Part shown: positions 33,148 to 43,343 of the stretch, one piece after another
Numbering within the stretch: position 1 is the stretch's first letter
Layout of the letters: every line of letters begins with the position of its first letter
Assembly: GCA_029239355.1 (NCBI GenBank)
Contig: JAQZAZ010000018.1
Span: 1-64,000, forward strand
Length of the DNA: 64,000 nucleotides
Direction of reading: 5' to 3'
Source of the DNA: Sphingobacterium sp.
GTDB taxonomy: Bacteria > Bacteroidota > Bacteroidia > Sphingobacteriales > Sphingobacteriaceae
Program-made: the position numbers and the translations under genes
Notes under the pieces: generated by a model
What the model was told of the DNA's origin: nothing
The model's input: the letters and a program-made list of their open reading frames with translations, nothing else
The model's database searches: none

Positions 33148-35115
33148 ATGGGATTACAATGTCGGGTTTTGTTAAAGTTAATTGTATGTTGTGCAATGCA
33201 TTTTGCTGTACAGACGACGAATGCACAAGGTTTTCTGCCTTTAAATGAAGAGAAATATCGAACTGATGCGGAAATGTTATTGAAGTCAACTTCAGATGAC
33301 AGCGTAAAAACGCTACAGTACTTCTATTTGGCGGATTACTACAGGTTTCGTGATACATTGAAATTCTGGGAAAATATGCGGCAGGGGGAGCGATTCGCTA
33401 AGCCTTTTCGAAGCCTTCATGCAATGGGAGCGCTTTACAAAAGCTTCTACTATGGACAATTTTTAGACAGTAAACGTGCTGGGATTGAAGCTCAAAAGTG
33501 CGTAGATATTCTTGGAGATGCCAAACAGCCTTTTCAACAGGGACTTTTGGCTAAAGCTTGGTATAATCTGGGGCTAATTCGATTTCCGAAAAAAGGGTTT
33601 GCTGATTTACTGGATATACTCAATGGTAAATGTATGCCCTATGCCAAGGCACACGATCCTCTCATGGAAGGTGCAATAAATACCATGATCGGTATGGCCT
33701 TTATGTCCTCCAATCAATTGGCAAAAGCAAACGAGTATCATCAGATCGCGATCGAACAGCTCGAACAACAACCAGAGAGCACAGCGCTACTGGTAGCCTA
33801 TTTAAATGCTGTTAGCACCTATTGCTACCAGGTTAAATCAAAAGAGGCTCGACTACTATTGGATAAAGCTAAACTCCTTTTAGGTAAGAACCCAAACTCT
33901 TCTCAGCTACCCAATTACTATTACAATGAAGCGCTCTATTTTACGACAAAACAACAGACAGATGAAGCCTTACGTATGCTGGATATTGGTTTGGGCTGGT
34001 CGAAGAAAATGAACAATTGGAAATCCTACCAGATGATGCTGTTTAGAAAGTTTAATGTCTATTTGATGCAGAAAAAATATGCTGAAGCCAAATTGCCATT
34101 GGAGGAGATTATAAAAAATGGATTGTTGACACGCGATCTTTACAACAGTAAAATTGTTTATAGCCAATTGGCTGCTGTGAATGAATTGATGGGGGATTAC
34201 AAAGAGGCACTTAAGATGTCCAATGTGGCGGGTAAGCTCTCGGATAGTATTCAGAGAGTCCAGCTTTTGGAGAAGATGAACGAAATGGAGGCTAAATACA
34301 AAAGCATAGAAAAAGAAAAATTGATTTTAAATCTACGTGCAGAAAAAGATCGCAATCAATTTAAGATCTTTCTTGTTCTAGGCATTGCTATTTTACTTTT
34401 AATCATTGTTTTATTTGTCACCTTTTCCTATAGAAAACAACGGAAGCTGAATGGACAGATCCAAATGAATCATGAGATTGCTTTGGAGAAATTGGCGAAG
34501 GAAAAGCAGTTGCAAATCTCCGAGTCCATGCTCAAAGCTGAAGAGCAAGAGCGGCAGCGTATCGCACAGGATCTGCACGATAGTATCGGCGGAATGCTGA
34601 CAGGATTGAAATTTAAGATCGCTGGAGAGCAGGCAGGCGAATTCGATTTGACGAAGGAATTACCGCACAAACTGAACGATATTTTGGGCGAAGTTCGACG
34701 GATATCGCATAATCTGATGCCCGAGTCATTACGGCAATTTGGTCTGATAGCAGCATTGGAGCAATTATGTCTTTCGATGAGAAATAATAAGGTGCAGATC
34801 CAATTTGAAAATTATGAGGACGAAGTACGGCTGGACTTCCAAAAAGGGTTGGCAATATATCGGATCGTCCAGGAAGCGATCTCAAACGCATTGAAATATG
34901 CAGATGCAGACCTCATTATTGTCCAGGTAAGTAAATCACAGGGAATATTGCAGATTTTGATAGAAGACAATGGAAAAGGGTTTGATTCTTCCGCCGCAAA
35001 TTATGGAATGGGATTAAATAATATGGTCAACAGAATCAAATGGATCAATGGATCTATTGATATGCAGAGTAAACCAGGATCTGGTACCCAAATTGAAGTA
35101 GGAGTAAGTGTTTAG
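33148..35115 (+). CDS. Sensor histidine kinase with TPR sensor region
   Basis: A 655-residue membrane kinase. After a signal-like start (VLLKLIVCCAMHFAVQ) there are TPR repeats (about 90-395), one membrane helix (about 415-435, FLVLGIAILLLIIVLFVTF), a short coiled coil, a HisKA_3 dimerisation domain with phospho-accepting His477 (RIAQDLHDSIGGMLTGLKF) and a HATPase with N box EAISNALKYA and DNGKGFD, GMGLNNM. It is of the NarX/DegS group. The partner response regulator starts 14 bp downstream. The signal is unknown. Confidence 0.92.
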   Translation: MGLQCRVLLKLIVCCAMHFAVQTTNAQGFLPLNEEKYRTDAEMLLKSTSDDSVKTLQYFYLADYYRFRDTLKFWENMRQGERFAKPFRSLHAMGALYKSFYYGQFLDSKRAGIEAQKCVDILGDAKQPFQQGLLAKAWYNLGLIRFPKKGFADLLDILNGKCMPYAKAHDPLMEGAINTMIGMAFMSSNQLAKANEYHQIAIEQLEQQPESTALLVAYLNAVSTYCYQVKSKEARLLLDKAKLLLGKNPNSSQLPNYYYNEALYFTTKQQTDEALRMLDIGLGWSKKMNNWKSYQMMLFRKFNVYLMQKKYAEAKLPLEEIIKNGLLTRDLYNSKIVYSQLAAVNELMGDYKEALKMSNVAGKLSDSIQRVQLLEKMNEMEAKYKSIEKEKLILNLRAEKDRNQFKIFLVLGIAILLLIIVLFVTFSYRKQRKLNGQIQMNHEIALEKLAKEKQLQISESMLKAEEQERQRIAQDLHDSIGGMLTGLKFKIAGEQAGEFDLTKELPHKLNDILGEVRRISHNLMPESLRQFGLIAALEQLCLSMRNNKVQIQFENYEDEVRLDFQKGLAIYRIVQEAISNALKYADADLIIVQVSKSQGILQILIEDNGKGFDSSAANYGMGLNNMVNRIKWINGSIDMQSKPGSGTQIEVGVSV

Positions 35116-35129
35116 TTAAAAACTAATGT

Positions 35130-35753
35130 ATGAAAATTATTGCCATATTGGATGACCATCCTTTATTATTGGAAGGCGTAACGTCTTTTCTCAATAACCA
35201 AAACGGGTATAAAGTATATTCATTTCTGGAGGAAGTATCATTGATCGAATTTTTGGATTGTACAAGAGTAGATTTGGTGCTTATGGATATGCAGCTTGTG
35301 AATACCAGCGGATTGGACGTCTGTTTGCAGGTGAAGAAGCTGTTTCCCATGATTCCGGTTATTGCACTGAGTAATCTGGCAGATCGTAATCTTATTTTTC
35401 AGTTTATGCAAAATGGGGGAAATGGTTACATACTAAAGGATGTTTCTAATGACGAATTCCTTCGTTGTGTACAGCTTGGACTTGATGGAAAGAAAGCGCT
35501 TTGCGATAGAGCCAAGGATCTTTATGCCGGAGCTGTCACTTCCATGGAAGATCTTCCACGTTTAACACGCAGGGAAAAGGAGATTTTGACGATGGTTGCC
35601 GATGGTTATACCAGTAACCAGATTGCGGAGAAACTATTTTTAAGTCCTGTTACGATTGAAACCCACCGACGCAATCTTCTGACCAAATTTAAAGTAAAAA
35701 ATATGATCGAATTGGTACAATTTGCACTAACACATAAATTGTTGGGGCTCTAG
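35130..35753 (+). CDS. Response regulator, NarL/FixJ (LuxR) type
   Basis: A 207-residue regulator. The receiver domain covers about 1-120, with the acidic pair in ILDDHPLL, phospho-accepting Asp53 (DLVLMDMQL) and the Lys of GYILKDVS. The C-terminal LuxR helix-turn-helix is LTRREKEILTMVADGYTSNQ, then KLFLSPVTIETHRRNLLTKF. It pairs with the TPR kinase immediately upstream. It is convergent with cydB 18 bp away, so no regulatory link to cydAB can be assumed. Confidence 0.93.
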   Translation: MKIIAILDDHPLLLEGVTSFLNNQNGYKVYSFLEEVSLIEFLDCTRVDLVLMDMQLVNTSGLDVCLQVKKLFPMIPVIALSNLADRNLIFQFMQNGGNGYILKDVSNDEFLRCVQLGLDGKKALCDRAKDLYAGAVTSMEDLPRLTRREKEILTMVADGYTSNQIAEKLFLSPVTIETHRRNLLTKFKVKNMIELVQFALTHKLLGL

Positions 35754-35771
35754 TTTGTCTGCGCGACTATG

Positions 35772-36848
35772 CTAATGCTCACCATAACCGACATCATCCA
35801 GTTTTCCTTTAAAGACCCTAAATTGAATAATAAAATAAGCCACGACCAAAATTGCTGCAAAAACAAACCATCCCAAACCTACAGAGAGGCCATATTCATG
35901 TGCCGCGGCATTCTGGATGGTAAATGAGGGGTTTACCTCATTGGTTGATGGTAATAAGGTTGGAAACATAGAGGCCACTGTGGTTGCAAAGCTTCCCAGT
36001 ATAAATAGGGAAGAGAACATAAAACCCGTACCATCTTTTTTGAACGTCCTGATCCAAAATTGTCCCAGCAGGCCAATCGCTGCAATCAACGGGAATATCC
36101 AGAGCCAATAATGATTTTGCAGATTATTTAAGGAGATTGGTTTGACATAATGCCAGACATAAGCAGATAGCATGACCAATACAAGTAATACGAAATTCAA
36201 TTTAAATATGATGTCTTTAAGTCGCTGATTTAGGGTACTGGATGTTTTTAATATGACCCATCCCGCACCATGGATAGTCAGTGTGACGACCGCTACTAAG
36301 CCTAGTATCACTGTGAACCAGTCAATGATACCTTGATGTTCAGCCAAAGGATCGAAAGTAGGGTTCCAGAGTGCGAGGAAGAAATAATGTGGTTCTTGTG
36401 TGGATATCCCGTTTTCAACCATCCCCAGATTGACTCCGCGAACGACGTTGCCTAAGGCAGCGCCAAAAAATAGTGCTAGAAGTAAGCTAGCTAAACCAAA
36501 AGCTTTATCCCATAACGCTTCCCAAAGTCGGTGATGTATTTGTCCTCTTAGCTCAAGACTTATCGCCCTAAAGATCAGTAACCATAATACGAGCATCAGA
36601 GGGAGGTAGAATCCACTAAAAGATGAAGCATAAAGTGTTGGAAAAGCAAAAAATAAAACACCACCAGATGCGATCAGCCAAACTTCATTAGCGTCCCAAA
36701 AAGGGCCAATTGCATTTGTTACGGCCTTTTTCTCCTCTTCGGTCTTTGCGAAGAATAAATGTACAATTCCCGCTCCAAAATCATAACCATCGAGGACAAC
36801 ATAAATGCCCAACATAAAAGTCAATACTATAAACCAGAATATTTCCAT
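35772..36848 (-). CDS. cydB: Cytochrome bd ubiquinol oxidase subunit II
   Basis: A 358-residue membrane protein with eight or nine hydrophobic helices and the CydB signatures YVVLDGYDFGAGIVHLFF, GPFWDANEVWLI and FRAISLELRGQ. It partners CydA in the high-affinity quinol oxidase, which allows respiration at low oxygen and protects against peroxide and nitric oxide. It starts 6 bp after the cydA stop codon. Confidence 0.95.
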   Translation of the reverse strand: MEIFWFIVLTFMLGIYVVLDGYDFGAGIVHLFFAKTEEEKKAVTNAIGPFWDANEVWLIASGGVLFFAFPTLYASSFSGFYLPLMLVLWLLIFRAISLELRGQIHHRLWEALWDKAFGLASLLLALFFGAALGNVVRGVNLGMVENGISTQEPHYFFLALWNPTFDPLAEHQGIIDWFTVILGLVAVVTLTIHGAGWVILKTSSTLNQRLKDIIFKLNFVLLVLVMLSAYVWHYVKPISLNNLQNHYWLWIFPLIAAIGLLGQFWIRTFKKDGTGFMFSSLFILGSFATTVASMFPTLLPSTNEVNPSFTIQNAAAHEYGLSVGLGWFVFAAILVVAYFIIQFRVFKGKLDDVGYGEH

Positions 36849-36854
36849 AACAAA

Positions 36855-38192
36855 TTAGTTTAAAGCAATATGAGGCTCGGGGCCTTTTCGAATAATTTTC
36901 AATACCAACATAAGGAACAACAATCCCAAAAGAATATAGAGTCCGACAAATCCCAGTAAAGTAAATAACGTATTACCAGAAGATACCGTGGGCGAAACCC
37001 CATCTACCATACGCATCAGGTTGTAGACCAACCAAGGTTGTCGTCCTAGTTCGGATGTATACCAGCCTGCCGTATTGGCGATATAAGGAAAAGGGATCAT
37101 AAACATAATGATCCACAATAACCATTTGGTCTGATATAACTTATTTCGCCAAAGTAAGAAACTGCCCAATACCATGATTCCAATGAATATTGTACCTAAA
37201 CCAACCATGATGTGATAGCTATAATAGAGCCCTGGGACATTCGTTGGATGTAATGAGTCGTCAAACTCATTCAGGCCTTTTATTTCTGCATCCCAACGTT
37301 GATAGGTAAGGAAGCTTAAAACATTAGGGACCGCAATTTTATTGTCCAGTTTTTTGTTTTCCATATCAGGTTGACCGATCAGGATAATTTCAGATCCTCC
37401 TTTTTCTGTTTTGAAGATACCCTCCATCGCTGCGAATGATGCCGGTTGATATTTTACCACATTTTTGGCTGCTAGATCTCCTGTAGGAAATGCGAGCATG
37501 ACGGATGAAATAGTACCAAAGATTACGCCGCTTTTAACAAATATTTTTCCAAATTTACTATGTCTATCGCTGAGGAGGTAGAAGGCTCCTATAGAGGCAA
37601 CAAAAAAAGAACTTGTAACCAGAGATCCAGCTTGATTGTGGAGATAAGAAGGCCATAACCATGGATTGGTAAATAAAGAACTGAAATTGTTCAGCACAAA
37701 CTTGCCATTTTCGAGAATTTCATAACCGACAGGGTGCTGCATCCAGGAATGCGTGGCAATAATTAAAAATCCACTTGCCCAAGATCCAATGAATACCATC
37801 AAACCAGATAGAAAGTGTAGCTTGTGACCAAGTAATTTTTCTCCGAAGAGAAACATGCCCAAAAAAGAAGACTCTAGGAAAAATGAAAACATTCCTTCCA
37901 TGGCCAAGGTCTGCCCAATGATTCCCCCTGTGAGCTCAGAGAATTTTGCCCAATTTGTGCCAAATTGAAATTCCATAGGTATACCTGTCACTACACCCAT
38001 TGTAAAATTGAGCGCAAAGATCTTCATCCAGAATTTTGATGCATTGTTGTAATCTTCATTGTGTGTTTGTAAAAATTTCCATTTGAAATAGACAATCATT
38101 AATGATAATCCCATAGTCAATTGGGGAAATAAATAGTGGAATGTGATTGTAAAGGCAAATTGAAGCCGATTGTAAAGAATCATGTCTTCCAT
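36855..38192 (-). CDS. cydA: Cytochrome bd ubiquinol oxidase subunit I
   Basis: A 445-residue subunit, shorter than the 522-residue E. coli protein because it has the short Q-loop type. Heme-ligand region is seen at the N-terminus (LQFAFTITFHYLFPQLTMG), with GIPMEFQFGTNWAKFS and the Q-loop-adjacent TSELGRQPWLVYNLMR near the C-terminus. The start may be ATG 38192 or the Met three codons later. It binds hemes b558, b595 and d and oxidises quinol. The cydX-like small subunit was not found. Confidence 0.94.
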   Translation of the reverse strand: MEDMILYNRLQFAFTITFHYLFPQLTMGLSLMIVYFKWKFLQTHNEDYNNASKFWMKIFALNFTMGVVTGIPMEFQFGTNWAKFSELTGGIIGQTLAMEGMFSFFLESSFLGMFLFGEKLLGHKLHFLSGLMVFIGSWASGFLIIATHSWMQHPVGYEILENGKFVLNNFSSLFTNPWLWPSYLHNQAGSLVTSSFFVASIGAFYLLSDRHSKFGKIFVKSGVIFGTISSVMLAFPTGDLAAKNVVKYQPASFAAMEGIFKTEKGGSEIILIGQPDMENKKLDNKIAVPNVLSFLTYQRWDAEIKGLNEFDDSLHPTNVPGLYYSYHIMVGLGTIFIGIMVLGSFLLWRNKLYQTKWLLWIIMFMIPFPYIANTAGWYTSELGRQPWLVYNLMRMVDGVSPTVSSGNTLFTLLGFVGLYILLGLLFLMLVLKIIRKGPEPHIALN

Positions 38193-39084
38193 GGATCCGA
38201 TTTTTGGTTAATGACATTTAAATATAACGTTTTTTTCACCGTAACTACTTTTCTATGGATTTTATTTTTTGATGAAACACTAGACGATTATTTATCATTG
38301 TAATCCATCGCGAGTTGAATAGTGAGGCAGATGATCACCCAACCTTGATAAAGTACCGCTGTTAAGAGTTTTTTTTCTCATTGCTAGAACATAATGGAGT
38401 AATTTTTTATTTTAATAAAATCTATAGAATTAGTAGATTATATTAAAATATCTTTTATATTTGTGAAGATGTCAAAAGATGCTAAGAATTAAATGGGATC
38501 TTTTTACCATAAAATTTAATACAATTATGAAATATATCAACTTTGCAAAAATCGCATTCCTTACTAATAGTACTATTAAATCTTTAATGACTATACCCCC
38601 AGGTAAGAAAATGCGAATGTGTAATATAGGATAATTTCCCTTATCTTTTCTCAAACTGACAGCAGGGGAGGCGCTCGCCTCCCTAAATGTCTTCAATATT
38701 GAAACAAGTTTTCGATTGGCGTTGGCACTTGTTCGTATTCACCATTAACTTTTTAGCTATGAAAAATTATAGAGTACTAAGGTATTCTAGACGGTCTTTA
38801 TCTTTAGGATTTTCCTGTTATGGATAACATATCTATGTGCAGAATCGAATCGAAGTCCATTATTAATGCCTCTGTATCTGTACATCATGATGATAGCCAA
38901 AAAAGTCGTACTCAAAGATGTGACAGTTCCACTTGGCTTATTCAGAAAGCTGTTTTTGACCCGAAAAAAGCATTATCTCTGGTCAATTCCACAAAGAGAA
39001 ATTAACCTCAATACGAATTTGAAACAGAATCCAAATTGTTAAAAATTGTTATATTGTAGCACGATCCAATTAACTCATACGAAT
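38193..39084. other. Intergenic region, about 890 bp, mostly non-coding
   Basis: Between cydA and the sulfatase gene. It contains a GC-rich hairpin GGGAGGC-GCTC-GCCTCCC (38666-38683) with no T-run, so it is not an obvious terminator. Short ORFs of 60-74 residues (38472-38696 and 38820-39005) have no motif or good start and are not called. Confidence 0.45.
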
Positions 39085-40449
39085 ATGAAGCGATACGTTA
39101 GACTCTTTATCTTAACGACATTATTTTTAATGATGGCTTTTGCCTACGGCCAACAAAAAAAGCCGAATATTATCTTGATTCTGACCGATGATCTCGGATA
39201 TAGCGACATTGGCTGTTATGGCAGTCCGAATATTTCAACCCCTTTTTTGGATTCGATTGCCAGTAAAGGTGTGCGGGCAACAAACTTTATGGTGTCAACC
39301 CCCTCTTGTACTCCTTCGCGGGCATCGTTGCTAACCGGACGATATGCTTCCCGTTATAATCTACCGGCGCCAATTGGCCCGGGATCAAATCTCGGACTAC
39401 CTGATGAAGAAGAAACCATTGCCGAGCTGCTAAAAAAGGTAGGTTATAGGACAGGTCTGATCGGTAAGTGGCATCTTGGCGATAAACAGGCTTATCATCA
39501 TCCCAATAAGCAAGGATTCGATTTTTTTTATGGTATGTTATATAGCCATGATTATCGTGACCCTTATGTAAAAACAGATTCAGTCATAAAAATTTTTAGA
39601 AATAGGAAGCCAGAGGTCATATCACCCGATGATTCGGATTTAAGTGCCTTATACCATAAGGAAACAGTCGATTTTATAGAAAATCAGGATAAAGATCATC
39701 CATTCTTTTTATATTACGCGCACAATTACCCACATCTTCCATTGGCTTTTGCCAACAAAAACAATAAGTTTGCCGATCAGCAGAATGCAGGCCCGTTAGG
39801 AGCAGTCATGCGTGAGTTAGACCATAATTTTGCCGAGCTTTGGAACACCGTAGAGAAAAAAGGATTGGCGGAGAATACGATTTTGATTTTCTCAAGTGAT
39901 AACGGTCCCTGGATTGCCTATCCTTCACGGATGTCGGACGACCATGCCACCAAAAACTGGCATGTAGGCACAGCCGGTGTATTTAAAGGGTCGAAAGCTG
40001 AAACTACTGAAGGTGGGGTTCGTGTTCCATTCATCGTATACGGAAAAGGATATGCACAGGAAGGTAAGGTGCTTAGACAAGCAATAAGTAATCTGGATCT
40101 GTTGCCAACGATAGCAAAATGGACAGGGGCCCCTCTTCCAAAAAAAAATATCGACGGTCAGTCGATAGATGCCTTACTAAATGGTAAAGCGGAAGATCTA
40201 AAAACAGCACATCGCCCGATATTTTTGGTAAACTACGGCCATGTTGAAGCTGTCCGGTCGGGAGATTGGAAATATAGGCGTATACCAGCTGGCGTCAATC
40301 AGATATCTGGAAAACCTTATGGTGCGGTAGAAGAATTACATAATATTGCATGGGATCCAAGCGAGCGAACCAATATCCTAGCGGACTATCCCGAGAAAGC
40401 GGCGGAATTACGTTTACTGTTTGAAAACTTCGATGGGAATATGAAATAA
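39085..40449 (+). CDS. Sulfatase (arylsulfatase / N-acetylgalactosamine-6-sulfatase type)
   Basis: ATG at 39085 starts a 454-residue exported protein with a clear signal peptide (MKRYVRLFILTTLFLMMAFA); the 13 upstream codons in the ORF are unlikely. Catalytic Cys75 lies in TPSCTPSRASLLTGR, the CxPSR motif that is converted to formylglycine by a maturase. Metal ligands are in LILTDDLGYSDIG and FSSDNGPW. The substrate may be a sulfated glycan. It is alone on its strand, between cydA and the glucan PUL. Confidence 0.92.
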   Translation: MKRYVRLFILTTLFLMMAFAYGQQKKPNIILILTDDLGYSDIGCYGSPNISTPFLDSIASKGVRATNFMVSTPSCTPSRASLLTGRYASRYNLPAPIGPGSNLGLPDEEETIAELLKKVGYRTGLIGKWHLGDKQAYHHPNKQGFDFFYGMLYSHDYRDPYVKTDSVIKIFRNRKPEVISPDDSDLSALYHKETVDFIENQDKDHPFFLYYAHNYPHLPLAFANKNNKFADQQNAGPLGAVMRELDHNFAELWNTVEKKGLAENTILIFSSDNGPWIAYPSRMSDDHATKNWHVGTAGVFKGSKAETTEGGVRVPFIVYGKGYAQEGKVLRQAISNLDLLPTIAKWTGAPLPKKNIDGQSIDALLNGKAEDLKTAHRPIFLVNYGHVEAVRSGDWKYRRIPAGVNQISGKPYGAVEELHNIAWDPSERTNILADYPEKAAELRLLFENFDGNMK

Positions 40450-40592
40450 CAACGAGATTAGGGGATATACGTTAACAGTACTCATTTCTCTATAAGGAAT
40501 ATTGGATCTATTTTTGAAATCGTCCTATTTGTTTTATTGGGTTGTTTACAGATGCTGGTACTTAACTTCTGACCGAGTTAACACCATCTTTG

Positions 40593-40708
40593 CCTGTAAA
40601 CCCCTATTAACAGGTACTTTATATGGTTTTAACAGGGGGTTAATAGGGGTTTATCCCTGTTATACCCCTGTTAACCCCCTGTAATACCCCTGCTAATCCC
40701 CTATTAAT
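40593..40708. repeat. Imperfect 11-bp tandem repeats and a long hairpin between convergent genes
   Basis: Variants of CCCCTGTTAAT are repeated about five times in a row (40653-40708), preceded by inverted copies. The left arm at 40631-40650 pairs with 40664-40683 at 18 of 20 positions around a 13-nt loop. It sits midway between the sulfatase gene and the GH3 gene, both of which read towards it, and may work as a bidirectional terminator. Confidence 0.55.
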
Positions 40709-40808
40709 GCCGAAGTTGGTATTAATCAATAGTTAATTTGTGCCTCAGCCGCTAAGTAAAACTGTCTAAAAGGGGAAGCCCGCCCCCGATAATGGGAGTG
40801 GATCGACT

Positions 40809-43085
40809 TTAAAGCAATTTAAAATCCTTTTCCTTTACATCACGGCTATTGGGGCCGATGTAAACTTTGAAATCTCCCGGTTCGGCAACATAGTTCAGAT
40901 TGTTATCAAAGAATTTGAGGTCTTTTACTCGAATCTCAAACTTAACAGACTTCGTTTCACCTTTCTTTAAAAATATTTTTTGAAATCCTTTCAGTTCTTT
41001 TACGGGACGGGTGACTGAGCCGACCAAATCCTGGATATATAATTGAACAGTTTCTTCGGCGTCATAATGACCTGTATTGCTAATAGTAATATGCGCTTGA
41101 ATATTACTGCTGCTGTCCAATGTGTTTTTATCTAGATGAATCTCACCATAGGTAAAGCTCGTGTAGCTCAATCCATAACCGAAAGGGTAGAGTGGGGAGT
41201 TGCTTACATCTAAATAATTCGATTTAAATTTTTCAAAATCCCCAGAATTACCATAAGGTCTTCCGGTGTTTTTGTGTGCATAATAGATAGGGATCTGTCC
41301 AACATTACGCGGAAAAGTTGCTGTAATCTTTCCCGAAGGGACAACATCTCCAAACAATACGTCTGCAACAGCCTTTCCAGTTTCTGAGCCTCCAAACCAA
41401 ACATTTAATATAGCAGGAACATGTGCATCTTCCCAGGTAAGGGTGAGTGGTCTACCAGTAAATAGTACGAGTACAACTGGTTTTCCTGTTGACAACAATG
41501 CTTTTAAAAGGTTTTTCTGATTGGCGGGAATATCCAATTCAGAGCGGCTTGAACTTTCACCAGACATTTCCGAGGATTCTCCAAGTGCAGCAACAACGAC
41601 ATCGGATTGTTGCGCGATTTTCACCGCTTCTGCAATAATTTCATCTTCTTTTCGGGGATCCCTAGTTATCGTACGACCAAACATTGTCGCATGCTTTTGG
41701 TAGGTAGGATCTTCCAGTAGATTACTTCCCAGGTGTGTGAGAATATTTACTTTGTCACCCAATACTGCTTTCATGCCCTCTACCAAAGATGCCGTTTTCT
41801 CCAATTCTGCACTCACACTCCAGGTCCCCGGCATATTGGCACCCGAGTTGGCCAGCGGGCCAATCACAGCGATCGTACCTGATTTTTTTAATGGGAGCGT
41901 CTGATTTTCATTTTTTAATAGAACAAATGATTTCGCTGCAATTTCTCTTGCTTTGGCATGATTGGCTGCAGAACCGATTATTGTTTTCGCACGCTGCTCA
42001 TTGCAATAACGATAAGGATCTTCGAATAATCCCAGTTTATACTTCGCTTCCAGTACAAATCGGCAGGCTCTATCAATATCAGTGAGTTTAACTTTACCTT
42101 CATCAAGTGATTTTTTCAACGTGGTGAGAAAACCTTCGCCCACCATATCCATATCAACTCCGGCATTTAAGCTTAAAGCCGAAACTTGTTGCAGATCTCC
42201 AAGTCCATGCGCTGTTAGTTCGTTAACAGCGGTATAGTCGGTTACAACCAGACCTTTAAAGCCCCATTGTTTGCGTAATACATCGGTCATCAACCATTTA
42301 TTGGCCGAAGCAGGGACCCCATTAATGTCGTTGAAAGAAGTCATAATACTCCCGGCGCCTGCATCTATGGCCGCTTTGTAGGGCGGTAGATATTCATTGT
42401 ACATGCGATGGAGACTCATATCTGTGCTATTGTAGTCCCGGCCACCTTCTGCCGCACCGTATAACGCAAAATGTTTGACACAGGCCATCACCGTGTTGTG
42501 TGCTGCTAAATTATCCCCTTGGAAGCCATGGACAATAGCCTCAGCAACTTTTGAACTTAGGTAAGTATCTTCACCTGCGCCTTCGGAAATACGTCCCCAT
42601 CTCGGGTCTCTGGAAATATCCACCATCGGCGAAAATGCCCAATTAATGCCATCTGCTGTCGCTTCTTCTGCCGCTATGCGGGCAGATTGTTGAATTAATC
42701 CCATATCCCATGTAGCTGCAAGTCCCAATGGAATAGGAAAAACAGTGCGGTAGCCGTGTATGACATCCATCCCAAAGATAATCGGGATATTGAGTCTGGA
42801 CTGCTTGATTGCAATTTCTTGGGTCTTACGAATTTTGGATGGTGTACTCATACTAAAGATACCTCCAATCTGGCCATTTCGGATTTTGGCTTCCACATCC
42901 GTGGAAACCGTAGTTCCAGTTGTCGCCTCCCCGCCGGTGACTAGATTCAGCTGTCCGATCTTTTCTTCGATGGTCATTTTGGCCATAAGCCGGTCAATAA
43001 ACTGATCCATTTTTTGATTCGACTGTGCTGGACTGGCATGCCAAGCTAAAAATGCAAGGAGGAATATTCCTACTACTTTTTTCAT
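40809..43085 (-). CDS. bglX: GH3 beta-glucosidase, BglX type
   Basis: ATG at 43085 (MKKVVGIFLLAFLAWHASPAQ) gives a 758-residue exported enzyme with a signal peptide; the 28 earlier codons in the ORF are not typical. The GH3 N-terminal barrel shows ISRDPRWGRISEGAGEDTYL and the catalytic nucleophile Asp in GLVVTDYTAVNE. The C-terminal alpha/beta sandwich (SFVLLKNENQTLPL, GESSEMSGESSSRS) and a fibronectin III-like tail (YPFGYGLSYTSF to the end) follow. It hydrolyses beta-glucosides. As the last gene of a PUL with a GH144-type enzyme it probably cleaves sophoro-oligosaccharides. Confidence 0.9.
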   Translation of the reverse strand: MKKVVGIFLLAFLAWHASPAQSNQKMDQFIDRLMAKMTIEEKIGQLNLVTGGEATTGTTVSTDVEAKIRNGQIGGIFSMSTPSKIRKTQEIAIKQSRLNIPIIFGMDVIHGYRTVFPIPLGLAATWDMGLIQQSARIAAEEATADGINWAFSPMVDISRDPRWGRISEGAGEDTYLSSKVAEAIVHGFQGDNLAAHNTVMACVKHFALYGAAEGGRDYNSTDMSLHRMYNEYLPPYKAAIDAGAGSIMTSFNDINGVPASANKWLMTDVLRKQWGFKGLVVTDYTAVNELTAHGLGDLQQVSALSLNAGVDMDMVGEGFLTTLKKSLDEGKVKLTDIDRACRFVLEAKYKLGLFEDPYRYCNEQRAKTIIGSAANHAKAREIAAKSFVLLKNENQTLPLKKSGTIAVIGPLANSGANMPGTWSVSAELEKTASLVEGMKAVLGDKVNILTHLGSNLLEDPTYQKHATMFGRTITRDPRKEDEIIAEAVKIAQQSDVVVAALGESSEMSGESSSRSELDIPANQKNLLKALLSTGKPVVLVLFTGRPLTLTWEDAHVPAILNVWFGGSETGKAVADVLFGDVVPSGKITATFPRNVGQIPIYYAHKNTGRPYGNSGDFEKFKSNYLDVSNSPLYPFGYGLSYTSFTYGEIHLDKNTLDSSSNIQAHITISNTGHYDAEETVQLYIQDLVGSVTRPVKELKGFQKIFLKKGETKSVKFEIRVKDLKFFDNNLNYVAEPGDFKVYIGPNSRDVKEKDFKLL

Positions 43086-43343
43086 GGTATTAATTTCTTT
43101 TATATGTGTACGGACTCTTGCTATGGGTGTGCTCAGCAGATCCGATTTTGAGGATGATTGAGGTTTCAATAGATAACAATTACGGTGAATATCTATATCA
43201 TTTACAGCTCATTTTCATCTATTTTTGTTATTTATAAAACAGGCTTGATAATCAGTTCAAGCTTGTTATTGACGATTTTATATTTTCGTGGATGGAACCA
43301 TTTTCAACGTGTGACGGATTAAAAATGATTCCGAAATTTACCA

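Noticed and set aside
38666-38683. GC-rich inverted repeat GGGAGGC-GCTC-GCCTCCC
   Set aside because: No T-run on either strand and no gene end near it, so a terminator is not supported; no other role was seen.
38472-39005. 60-74-residue ORFs between cydA and the sulfatase, and a 35-codon frame from 38527
   Set aside because: Composition and start context do not look coding, and no product is recognisable.
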